This document shows, one piece after another, positions 46,650 to 56,751 of a stretch of 64,000 nt of DNA. A model generated the notes under the pieces. That model was not told where the DNA came from. It made no database searches and saw only the letters and a program-made list of their open reading frames with translations. The DNA comes from Liolophura sinensis (taxonomy: Eukaryota; Mollusca; Polyplacophora; Chitonida; Chitonidae): contig NC_088297.1 of NCBI RefSeq assembly GCF_032854445.1, forward strand, positions 14,743,335-14,807,334. Direction: 5' to 3'. The first letter of the stretch is position 1. Each line of letters starts with the position of its first letter. The translations under genes and the position numbers were made by a program.

Positions 46650-47012
46650 CACGGGGCTTGGGGTTTAACGTCGAACGTAAAATTTTTTCAGACATATGAC
46701 GAGGAGCAGTCATTAGGTACTTGTACATAAATTGTATCTTCTTGTGGCAGGGCGAGTCCATGCCGCCACTGAAGTATCATGTCGAAGACACCAGACCCGA
46801 CACCCCGCGCAGTCACATTATACGCATTGACACCGGGCCAAATAATCCTGTTTCCTTGCTCTAACCTCTCGGTGATGAGCGCCTAGCAAAGGTAGCAGCA
46901 AGTAAAATTTTTAAAAGTCTTTGGTACCGGTACAACATCATGACCCTGGTTTGATCCCAGGTCTCCTGACTTCGAGACGGACGCTTTACCATTAGGCCAC
47001 CGAAGAAATACA
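46650..47012 (-). mobile_element. SINE family B, full length
   Basis: The minus-strand head at 47,012 reads TTCGGTGGCCTAATGGTAAA with A box TGGCCTAATGG. After the anticodon-like region comes GGGATCAAACCAGG (B box). The start resembles tRNA-Arg. The body has GTGTCGGGTCTGGTGTCTTC and GACATGATACTTCAGTGGC. The tail carries GTCATATGTCTGAAAAAATT and TACGTTCGACGTTAAACC. Confidence 0.83.
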
Positions 47013-48404
47013 GCCCCCTAACCCATCACGAGGGCTAAGCGAAATTAGAGACAGTTATAAAACAACACCTTATACATATTCTGGACATCGATTCAATGTT
47101 CACAAGAGAAATATATACGTTGTAAAATTTAAGACACTATGGATGGAATATCCGTCATAAACTAATAACTTGTGACGTAGCTTGAAATCGTCACACAACT
47201 TACAAGATAGGGGAAAAAACTCTGCAAGGCGAGATACATGTATACTTTACATGGAGAACAATTCGGTATATTGTTATCCAATTAAGTCTAGGGATAATTA
47301 ACATTTAAAAACTGAAATTATTCCTCTTGTCATAAAAGCGACCCTACATGTACTTTGCACTTGGGTTTCCGTTATAACACATGTACATGTGCCACACGCA
47401 AAGAGTCCAATTAGACAGCGAACACTACCAGCCCTCATCGACGTCACAAAAAGATATCATACAGGTCATAAAAACTCATTATCAGCTCTGCGATAATCCA
47501 CGCGCCTGATTGGTCAGTAATTACAATTAACGTGACAGGTGTTATCTGGCGAGATCATTAGAATTGCAGGTACGGTTGACAAATGCCTGTATCATTAAAA
47601 GGCTGTTATCGTCGCTTTCCATGTGAAACTATAATAGGATAATTGTTACAGAAAGCATTATGGGTTTCATCCGCAAACCCGGGACAACCCAGTCCGTTTC
47701 CGTATGTACCACAACGGCGGTTATTCTTTTTTATACAGCAGATGTTGACAGAGTTACACGACAGGCCATGTAGACAGACACAGAACTATCTCGTTCCGAT
47801 TTTAGTTAATGTGCGATTTTCCACTTACGCTGGTTCTCACGTAAATTTATCAGAAGCAAATGGAGATACAAGAGATCGTTCTCACCACTAAAGTTTTATG
47901 GGTAGACTACAATTAAAATGCCACCACGCAATTCTAGGAGCCATGTACACTGACTTAGGCATATTCCAATGAAATGAATATGCCTCCAGTTAATGCCACC
48001 ATCGGTTTGTGGATGCTCATTTGGCCAGAAGCTCTGGTTTAACAACTGTTAGTCTCTAGTACCTATACTCAGTTTCTTTTAACGTGTCGCCTGTATGGCA
48101 TACAGTACTACCACATATCATCAACATCGCCAACGTGACCAGCATGTACCTATATATTCTAAAATGGAAACGGGTCACATGCCCGTGTCACGTCATCCCT
48201 GACCTTGGAGACATACGGCCACACGATGATACTAGTGTAACAGTAAGGTATCATAAAATTTTGAACTCCTGTAGATCGGATTTGAAGGCGTGTAGGAGAC
48301 ATGCGGTCTACAAGGTTTTGGCGCCTTTTTTTAGGGCGAGGGCACATGAGGCTAGGGATCAAACCTGGCCTTGGACAGGTAATTTGTAGATACATCCGCT
48401 CTCA
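47013..48404. other. Intergenic, no supported feature
   Basis: Short open frames without features. The ACATGTACATGT palindrome near 47,380 is the only local structure noted. Confidence 0.4.
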
Positions 48405-48580
48405 TTGCTAGTGGGGGCGTGGTGGCAACGAGATGAAGATGATTGTGTGCCCTTTCGCACAGTCTATGACACGTGCGAAAGTTGGTCAGTAACTTTGGTG
48501 GCTGGTGGGTTTACCGTGGGCACTCCGGTTTTCCTCCATGCACCCACAAAACTGACCATCATCAAAACTGTTTTTTGGGA
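48405..48580 (+). repeat. Possible diverged SINE body
   Basis: GGTGGCTGGTGGGTTTACCG, GGGCACTCCGGTTTTCCTCC and CACAAAACTGACCATCATC resemble the family A body GGTTTCCCCCGGGCTCTGCC. They run into a 146-codon frame that is otherwise featureless. Confidence 0.4.
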
Positions 48581-48842
48581 CAAACCTGAACGACCCTTCA
48601 AAAATGGTTCTTCTCTACAATATATAATGGGCATGTTGATGGAATTATTTTTTCTTCAGCTTTCTTTTTCTGCCAGTGTTAATTTCTTTAACATTGTTAT
48701 CTTTATCATTAGCCAGAATGAAAATAATTCACTTCCAATCTATCCTTTTATTTCTAACAGGGTTAGGTTATCCTCAGCAACGAATTTTCTAAGGATAGCC
48801 TCACCTAAGTTTCATAAAAAACTGTGGCATAAAAAAAACAAT

Positions 48843-48905
48843 TAAATATTTATTTGATTGGTGTTCTAAGACTTAATCATCAAATAAGTAAATCAATAAA
48901 TAAAT
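48843..48905 (-). mobile_element. SINE family A tail remnant
   Basis: AATATTTATTTGATTGGTGT tail module, followed directly by a second short AATAAATAAAT-type tract. Confidence 0.55.
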
Positions 48906-50984
48906 ACTTATACCCAGTGGTGAGTCATTAATTTTTTTTCAATTTACATTTACACTACATCAAGGACAGAACATCCACCTTACGTCCTTGTGGTTTACAT
49001 CTACAGAACTTGAGTTCAATGCAAAAAAAAAATATAATTTCAAACAGAGCACACATTATATCATATAAAACATTTTTCTTGACGTCATTGCAGTTTACAT
49101 ACATGTATGTAAAAAGGCTGAGGTTAATGTAACTCAAGACTACATTCAGTCTATTATGGTAAAAATATCGTTACTTGACACAGATGTCGTGGGTATGACG
49201 AAAGCTCCTCGTGTAGTGTACATGTACTTAGCACAAGCAAGCTAGAAAGCAGCGAGAATGTGGACAGTGGCAGCAAATTTTGAGCTGCGTTTTGGGGGAA
49301 ATATAGGAAGTTTTCAGCAAATATAGGAGGATCTGAAAAATATAGGAAATACAGGAACACTCTAAGGCCTGCATTATTACTTATAAATTGGCTGAAAAAC
49401 TTTGAATAAAATTCAAAGTGTCCAGGTTTTTTCCACCCGCGAAGTGTCCAAATCACGGTTCAGGACGTCAGTTGGTCGAAAACAATGTACAAATTTCAAA
49501 AGACCAGACTGCGGCCACTCAGCAGTAATGTCGCCGTCAGCATGATCAAGTCAATGGCCCTGTGGGCGGTTTTTCCGTACTGAGTTATACAAATATCAAG
49601 GTATTCTCTACATGTCTATCCCCACGAACTATTGAGGGCATAACCACGCCCATCTCTTAATTCCACATACAGATCTATGACTGACTGGTGCTCAAGAACT
49701 GACATGACGTCAGTAGGGTTTATGGGTGGAAGAAACCTAAGTGTCTCTTGTAATCCACCGAGCTTCCCCAGCTAATTGACACACCTCCTGGCATGATATT
49801 GGGAGCGAAACAGTGAAAGCCGAGGCAAAACAGCGAGAGTCTGATTCGAACAGGTGACTTCGTTGGTCATTGGTCTGATATATACAGGTAGCCAGCGCCT
49901 TCGGAATCTCAGCCAACCAGAGAGGCCCGTATGGATTTATAAGGCAGGGAAGAAGAACTGAACTCACTTGATGTAAATACCTTAACAATGTGGAGATGCT
50001 GCTGGTGATTTTGGGGATCAGTTGATATTTTAGGCATTTCCCAGAACAAAGATGGAATGAGGAATGTGTTTATTCCAGTAACATCAACAACAATAACGAA
50101 ATGAAAAAGACATTTTTATACATGAAAATATGACCGTACCCCAATTTTTCAACCTTTTCAGCCGCCTCGGCAACCAATATTTGAAACATTCTGAGAGAAC
50201 TATGGGCGGAAGAGAAATAATTTAGTGTTGTTTAGAACAAAAAAAATAAAGTGCTTCAGTGGTTGAAAATTTGAAGATTTACAGTACATCAGAATTAGCA
50301 CACCTGCCAAGTATATATGCCGAGCAGTATCCTGAACAGAGCCTCGTTACTGAGACTGAAGTCACTTTAATTTATGCGCAGTTAAATACATCTTAAAAAT
50401 ATTTCAACAGAGCCACCATAAAATAATGTAAGAATACCCGATTCAAACAGTTTCATTTCAGCTGGATTTGTTATTGAACCATTCTACCAAGCCGTTACAA
50501 AGACTAAATGGTAATCTCAGATGCTCAAAATCCAAAACTTGTTGAGCTTGTTTTCATTAACACAAGCAGATTCCTAACCAAACTCCCTGAACTTCTTTAT
50601 GAAGTAAACACTAAAGAGTATATTAACACCACACAGAATACTTCTTTACCTTGGTAAACAGACTCACTACATACAGTGCCTTGTTACACCTCAAAGAGCC
50701 ACTAACTTGTTTTGTCCACTCCTTGACCAGGCCAGGACCAGTTCCCTCAAACAAAATAGTAGATTGGTAGGTTAAATTGACACCATGTCAACAGATGCCT
50801 TTACCATTTTACAATGGTACATGTAGTTACAATCATCTCAAGTCTGGGATGTCCTTGTTCAACCAGGCTCTGACCTTTCAAAAACAGATTCTTCTACAGA
50901 AATTGCTGTCAATTTGTGGTGCTATTGTCTTGTACTTACACAACTTTGGTAAATACTGTCATAGTTAAAAGTTTTAAAGTCATT
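48906..50984. other. Intergenic downstream of the minus-strand gene
   Basis: No gene structure is supported. A few exon-like segments on the minus strand (near 49,945 and 50,310) lack an acceptor or an open frame. Confidence 0.4.
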
Positions 50985-51085
50985 ATTTATTTATTTATTT
51001 ATTTGCTTGGTGTTTTACGCCATACACAAAAATATTTTACTTTTACGACGGCGGCCAGCATTACGGTGGAAGGATACCAGGCAGA
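50985..51085 (-). mobile_element. SINE family A 3' part in the 3' region of the minus-strand gene
   Basis: Same orientation as the gene ending at 51,740. Minus strand: CACCGTAATGCTGGCCGCCG, GTCGTAAAAGTAAAATATTT and GGCGTAAAACACCAAGC, then a tandem AATAAAT tail. The tail offers several overlapping AATAAA poly(A) signals just beyond the 123-bp array. Confidence 0.83.
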
Positions 51086-51089
51086 TCAG

Positions 51090-51830
51090 TATTGCCTGCT
51101 TGAGGGACATTTGACTCTCTAGTCCCATGTCCGCTTCAGTTTTGTCGATGCTTCCTCTCTATCTATGCTGCGGATGCTTCCTTTGCGATGGAGGACATCT
51201 GACTCCCCAGCTCCATGTCCTCAACAGTTTTTGTTAAGGTATTCTCTCTATGTTTGAGGGTGTTTCCTCTTTCGACCTTGTCTGGGACTGTCTAGGTTGA
51301 GTATTGCCTGTAAAAGAGCTCATCTGGCTCCCAGCTTCATGTTCTCTTCAGTTTTGTTAAGGTTCCCTCTCCATGTTTGAGGATGTTTCCTCTTGCGACC
51401 TTGTCTGGGACTGTCTAGGCTGAGTAATGCCTGTAAAAGAGCTCATCCGACTCCCAGCTTCATGTCCTCTTCAGGTTTGTTAAGGTTCCCTCTCTATGTT
51501 TGAGGATGTTTCCACTGGCGACCTTGTCTGGGACTCTCTAGGTTGAGTAATGCCTGTAAAAGAGCTCATCTGACTCCCAGCTTCATGTCCTCTTCAGTTT
51601 TGTTAAGGTTCCCTCTCTATGTTTGAGGATGTTTCCTCTTGCGGCCTGGTCTGAGACTTTCTAGGCTGAGTACTGCCTGTATAGAGCTCATCTGACTCCC
51701 CATTTTCATGTCCTCTTCAGTTTTGTTAAGGTTTCCTCTCTATGTTTGAGGGTGTTTCCTCTTGCGACCTGGTCTGGGACTCTCTGGGCTCAGTATTGCC
51801 TGTATGGAAGACATCTGACTACCCAATTCC
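51090..51830 (-). repeat. 123-bp tandem array overlapping a coding exon end
   Basis: The minus-strand TAG that ends the gene at 51,740 recurs exactly 123 bp apart at 51,617 and 51,494, and again at 51,248. At 51,371 the equivalent codon is TGG. The unit is 41 codons and includes the coding words GGAAACACCCTCAAACA and AACCTTAACAAAACTGAAGA. The copy next to the gene keeps the reading frame (GSQMSSIQAVLSLES). Copies further away carry compensating indels and stops. The array therefore starts inside the last exon and runs through the 3' untranslated region. Confidence 0.9.
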
Positions 51831-51892
51831 ATGCCTTCTTCTTCTTCTGTGTCAGAGAAAAGTGGCGTATCTCCGTCCGTTGGAATGCGTCG
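51740..51892 (-). CDS. Coiled-coil gene, last coding exon (50 codons and stop)
   Basis: The acceptor GGTGCTTTCAG is followed in phase 0 by RRIPTDGDTPLFSDTEEEEG, MELGSQMSSIQAILSPES, and the basic end RPGRKRKHPQT, then TAG. The phase matches the donor of the exon at 53,667. An acidic patch followed by a basic RKRK tail looks like a regulatory C-terminus with a possible nuclear signal. The 3' half of the exon is the first unit of the 123-bp array. Confidence 0.75.
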   Translation of the reverse strand, partial: RRIPTDGDTPLFSDTEEEEGMELGSQMSSIQAILSPESPRPGRKRKHPQT

Positions 51893-52327
51893 CTGAAAGC
51901 ACCAACAAGGTCAAACAACACGGTCATATGTCTTTCAAATCAGTTCTCCAAAATATACATGATGTTATTCTTCTCATCTACACAATATGCAGAACACATA
52001 TGGAACATCAACAGTTAACAAAAAATCGGGCTCTGGAACCTCTCTACCTCATGACAAATACCGTTAATTCTTCAAACATTAATTATTCAAACACTCTGAA
52101 ATATCCCCCATTCCACTCCTAAATGTCTGAACTTCTGAGAATGCTGCCAAAGGTACGTGACAAAGCCAGGTTAATCTAGTCAGATTTGCAAACAGCTAAA
52201 AACGCTGTGTGTTGTGCTTCATATTAACTTTCAATGGATCCAGGTTTTTTCTTTTTTGTTTCTTATTTCCTTTGATAATGACAAAACCTGTAATTTATTG
52301 CAAAAATGCTCTGAGACTACATACAAG

Positions 52328-53185
52328 TACTGTAAATGCTTTTTTATTCACCTGGTACTAACATTCGCGGATTTCGCGGCAAACACATTTGCGTGAAAAC
52401 AAGTGCCATCGAATATAAAACCCATGTAAGTAATTTATTGAAGTAGTATGCGTTACAGTTATAAATTAGTTAACAAGCACTACAGTTCTAATACTTTTTC
52501 AAACACGTTAATTAGAAATACCTAATTAAAATGTATTCCGGCTTTCACAAATCCTGGTTAATTGATCGTCAGTTAATCTTGCTTTCTTTTAAGGAGTCTT
52601 CGCTCCGTCTAAGTATCGGCACAATGTGACGTTGTTGAATTATTACTGCGGTTAGAGGTCACCTTTCCGAAGCGCCCGATACATCGCTCGAGGGTTTCCG
52701 CACTTAAAACTAACTTTTCTGGATGATTTCTGAGAAATTCTGTCACAGTTCACTCAAAGTTTCACTCACACTGCTTATGCACGAGAATTAAACAGTGGAT
52801 TTATTTATATCACATTTAATCCTTCGTCGTCTCCTACAGTGAGTGACACGAATATTTGCGAACACAGCAGGTAAGGGCTTCGTCTTATAAAAGACTAACA
52901 GTCTTCAGAAGCTTAGGAGTATTAACATCCTTTGTTTGATCAAGATACTGTATTGAATAGAATTGTTGTCACATCTTACAGGTACAAACAAGTTTAAACG
53001 ATAACATTGTTACTTGAATGCTTGAGTTGTTTTATTTACTTGACGTTTCCGTACTGAAGTTTAATTTCCGTTTTTTCAGTTGTCCAAAAATTCTGCTAAA
53101 ATCCGCGAAAGTTGATTCTTGCGAATGTGTCTTCAAACGAAATCCGCGAAAGTTGATGCCCGCAACTAAAAAGGCATTTACAGTA
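52328..53185. mobile_element. 858-bp element with TACTGTAAATGC terminal inverted repeats
   Basis: The left end is TACTGTAAATGCTTTTTTAT and soon reaches ATTCGCGGATTTCGCGG. The right end, reverse-complemented, is TACTGTAAATGCCTTTTTAG and reaches TTTCGCGGATTTCG. There is no transposase. It lies in the intron between the last two exons of the minus-strand gene. A single end of the same type is at 9051. Confidence 0.75.
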
Positions 53186-53341
53186 TATGTTGATATTGAA
53201 CACATAGCACAGTTTCTTTTTTTCACAGAGAGAAAAATTTTGAACAAAATATTATTTAAACAGACAATGTCAGGGCGTAATCCAGCCCTACTCAGATGCT
53301 GCGGTTCCTTCGAAGTGCCCTGTGCGTCGGTGTGTGTGTGT

Positions 53342-53363
53342 GGGGGGGGGGGGGGGGGGGGGG
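53342..53363. repeat. G(22) tract
   Basis: Long G run after a TG repeat, intronic to the minus-strand gene, so it is C-rich on the sense strand. The length is likely to be unreliable. Confidence 0.95.
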
Positions 53364-53666
53364 AGGTAAACATTAAAAAAAAAGAAACAGCCCGAATTCA
53401 TTATAAGACACAGATTATGTACTTAGTTGCTAGACCTCAGCTAGCTGATGGCCGCATTAATTTTGGCGAATATAATTTCTGTGTTGCCAAAGCAAACTGG
53501 CGACCCTTCCACAGTGGCCAAAGCAATGGATGCCTTTCAACTTCAGTTGTTTAGGTTTAAGTTCGTAAAATTTACTCAAATTTAATGTTAGATCCAGAAC
53601 ACAAAACAGAAAGGCAGACAATCATAATTTCTTATCACAATAAAAAAAAAAACAAGGTGGAAATAC

Positions 53667-53740
53667 CTTGGGAGGGCTGCGAGTTTTGAAACCAGCAAAG
53701 TGTACAGATTTGGTGGTCTTCTTGTCAGAGCTGAGCCCAT
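53667..53740 (-). CDS. Coiled-coil gene, exon with KSVHF motif
   Basis: Acceptor AATGATTGTAG, 74 bases, donor CCCAAG then GTATTT. It enters in phase 1 and leaves in phase 0. The peptide is DGLSSDKKTTKSVHF followed by AGFKTRSPPK. K-S-V-H-F fits the RVxF-type consensus ([RK]-x-[VI]-x-F) used by many protein phosphatase 1 regulators. The basic surroundings and the adjacent SPP are in keeping with a phospho-regulated docking segment. Function is inferred from the motif only. Confidence 0.75.
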
Positions 53741-53786
53741 CTACAATCATTACATCATTCAATATCAGCAGCACACAGTGACATGT

Positions 53787-53947
53787 AATTTATTTATTTA
53801 TATGACTCGAGTTTTACACCATACTCAAGAATATTCCACTTATACGACAGTGGCAGGCATTATCGTGGGATGAAACCACGCAGAGCTTGTGAGGACCCCC
53901 AGGACCATCTGCACTGGCAGACCTTCCCACGTATGATAGGAAAGGCA
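53787..53947 (-). mobile_element. Intronic SINE family A, diverged
   Basis: AATTTATTTATTTATATGAC, ACTCAAGAATATTCCACTTA, TACGACAGTGGCAGGCATTA and CAGACCTTCCCACGTATG. It lies between the exons at 53,667 and 54,375. Confidence 0.78.
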
Positions 53948-54374
53948 CACACATGCACGGAGACTGTAGCGAAACTATTCACAGGAACAGATAAACTAGA
54001 ATGAGTACCCTGGAAGCATGCAGTTGTTTATAAAGTATATTAATTTTATTGGAATTAGGCCAGACCAACTTAATTTGTTGTTTTATTCACAGAATCAACT
54101 TTTCCCAATATCGGAGGAGGGTATAAAAATAATATCAAAATTTGGAAATCATCTAATCTGTGGAAAATATTAACAACCGCTATCCCAGGAATTTTTCAGC
54201 TTTAGATAATTGGAAGGCTTTAAAACCTCAAAATCGGACAAAATAAAAAACAAGATTTTCGGTTTAAAGTTCCACACTGCCAAAAACTGAATAGATATAG
54301 ATCTGAACAAGAAAAAAAAAACATGAATTCTGCCTCAATGGGTGGCTGAGCTAACTGCAATTCTTTAAACATAC

Positions 54375-54467
54375 CTTTCAGAACACCTTTTGGAGTGACT
54401 GGTGTGCTTTTAATACTGGACAAGTTTTCTACACTTAGTACTGACGGCTTTGACATGTGTGGGTCAT
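54375..54467 (-). CDS. Coiled-coil gene, short exon with GVLK motif
   Basis: Acceptor TTTTCTACAG, 93 bases, donor CTGAAAG then GTATGT; phase 1 at both ends. Peptide DDPHMSKPSVLSVENLSS, then IKSTPVTPKGVLKG. It starts with the same DDP and the same intron end as the exon at 55,736, so the two probably duplicated together. STPVTPK is a typical proline-directed phosphorylation context. GVLK resembles the [GS]IL[KR] PP1-docking motif, which often precedes an RVxF motif. Confidence 0.75.
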
Positions 54468-55735
54468 CTGTAGAAAACAAACAAGGGTTACAACACCTCA
54501 GGGTAAATTGCTGTGAAGATAAAGAAACTTTGAGCACCGGCCTGGAATGTGGTGTTTCATGGTAAGAATTGGATCATTGAAATTAGGGTCATAATATATC
54601 AAAATCAGTTTTCAAAATCACACCTACAGCACCATGTAAAAGCAAAATTTGTACGCAGGTCACCCTGCCTTAAAGGATACATGAAAGGCTTTGCTTTTAT
54701 TTCTTAATGTACAAATTATCATGTGCAATCACCTATAACAAATTTCTCAACTTTCACTTCGTGGGGTAAAAATGGTTTTAAAGTACAGTTTTCTTAAGGC
54801 CCAAGCAGTCAATCTGGAAATTAAGTAGCTTGCCGCGGTGACGTCAACGGTGATCCCTGTTTAAAAAGAGCTCTTTTGGGGGGACAGACCGAACGAGTTT
54901 GGCTGAATGGGGAAGGTGGTGTGGGGATGTGGGGATGTGGGGAACAGACCGAAGCCATGCAGTGTCTGTGTCACCTTCCCCACACTATAGTGACACAGTT
55001 CACTGGGCTTAGGGCACTTCAAGGGTGTTCAGTGAGTTCTGAGTACGATCAATAATGACGTAACTTCTAAAAAAATCTGACCGTTGATGGAAAATATGCA
55101 TAATATAAAGGGTAATTAACAGGTATAAAAATACCTTCAAAATGAAATTTTTCAACAAAAATTCCGGGACATAATTTTCTTCATTTGGCATAATCTTCAT
55201 AAAACATAATCTTCGTTTAATAGTTCCTTTTCATGTATCCACTAATGTCCTTTTTTTTAGGACAATGACATTGCACGAATTTTTAATCACACACCAGATT
55301 AGTCAAATGGGCAGTTTCCTGTTTTGAGAATGTGATGGGAACTGAAATGGAAAACTATGGCCTATTACTATTAGCAACAACCCTATCCAACATCTTCTCC
55401 AAATCTGGGGTTTGTTTACTTTGTTATCCCTGGTGATATGTGTTTTCTCCATGATATATTTTCGGTGCAAACATATTTGTGTCCATTAAATACATGTACC
55501 GCAATTCCTCAACCTTTAAGCATATGAAAGAGAATCTTTCAGTGCAATTTATGCACAATGGTAAATCGATTTTCGAGACAAAACTACATCGGTTGGACTG
55601 ACCAATTTTAGGGCTTCACAAAACATTAAAAAATAACATAATATAAAGTTGACAGAGAACCATGCCTTCAGAATATCCTTGAATGAACAACATGTGAAAA
55701 AGTTGAAGAATTACAGTATGTAAAGGATAAATTAC
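54468..55735 (-). other. Intron of the coiled-coil gene
   Basis: GT-AG intron in phase 1. It contains a short GGGGATGT repeat near 54,915-54,940 and otherwise no features I can support. Confidence 0.6.
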
Positions 55736-55885
55736 CTTCACCTAAAGGGAGAGAATTCAGGCAGGGTGTGGATGGTACATCAAAATTCTGGATCTGGCTC
55801 AGGTGATGAGAATCCTGGTAACCAGGTTTTAGTTGGATTGAGAACTGAGAATAAGGACTCAACTTTGTCTCGTTAGCAGGGTCAT
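55736..55885 (-). CDS. Coiled-coil gene, 50-codon exon
   Basis: Acceptor TGTCATCCACAG, 150 bases, donor GGTGAAG then GTAATT; phase 1 at both ends, so skipping it keeps the frame. The peptide begins DDPANETKLSPYSQFSIQL and contains SHHLSQIQNFDVPSTPCL. It is polar, Ser/Pro-rich and likely disordered. Confidence 0.78.
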
Positions 55886-56166
55886 CTGTGGATGACAAAC
55901 AGGGGTAGGTCTTGTGATGCAATTCTCTCGCAAAACTCATTAGTTTAAGACACTCTTTCTGAAGCAGTCTGCTTTATTTTCAAGAAGTAAAAAAACAATC
56001 ACTTTAATTCTAGTTTTCAAGGAAAAGCTTTCCTCACATGCAATGATAACTGAAATTTAATTCTCAGTTATTATATTTGTCATTTATTATTCTCAAAACC
56101 ATAAGTCAAGTATGGAATTTAGAAGAAATAATATGGGTTTATGGGTTTTTTGCGTGAAGAAATTCA

Positions 56167-56390
56167 GAACCTTTTGACCCAGGAGCCTCCCACCAATGCG
56201 ATCGCTGTGAGTCCAGCTCAAGCTGTCTTCCTATCCAGCCATATATGGGAAAAGTCTGTCAGCAACCTGGGGATGGTCATGGGTTTCTCCCTAGGCTCTG
56301 CCCAGTTTCCTTTCACCATAACACTGGCCGACGTCATATAAGTGAAAGAGTACGGCATATAACACCAATCGAATACATAAATAAAGCCAT
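56167..56390 (+). mobile_element. Intronic SINE family A, antisense to the gene
   Basis: GACCCAGGAGCCTCCCACCA, ATGCGATCGCTGTGAG, TATATGGGAAAAGTCTGTCA, GATGGTCATGGGTTTCTCCC and a CACCAATCGAATACATAAAT tail. It lies between the exons at 55,736 and 56,752. Confidence 0.83.
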
Positions 56391-56414
56391 AACTCAAACA
56401 GCTACAGCTGCATT

Positions 56415-56635
56415 TTGACATGCAGCCTCACTTGACAAAAGCCGTTAAATCCGAAGCACTCTCACTCACTCACTTGTCAAAAGCCGTTCAATCCGAAGCA
56501 CTCACTCACTCAATCACTTGTCAAAAGCTGTTAAATCCCAAGCACTCACTCACTCACTCACTCACCGGTCAAAAGCCATTAAATCCCAGGTACTCATTCA
56601 CTCACTCACTTGTCAAAAGCCTGAAAGTGGTGGGT
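56415..56635. repeat. Intronic minisatellite, about 40-50 bp unit
   Basis: Five copies of TTGTCAAAAGCCGTTAAATC with an expanding CACT spacer (CACTCACTCACT). It is next to the antisense SINE. Confidence 0.88.
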
Positions 56636-56751
56636 AAGAAGCGCTTTAACCTTTTGAGCCAGCGAAGCATATCTCATACATTTTGTAAAAATATTTCAGA
56701 AATGATCACAATTTATGCTAATTAATTTAGACATTTAATACATACATGTAC

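Noticed and set aside
48405-48845. 146-codon plus-strand frame
   Set aside because: The first third matches a SINE-like body and the rest is AT-rich hydrophobic translation. No gene features.
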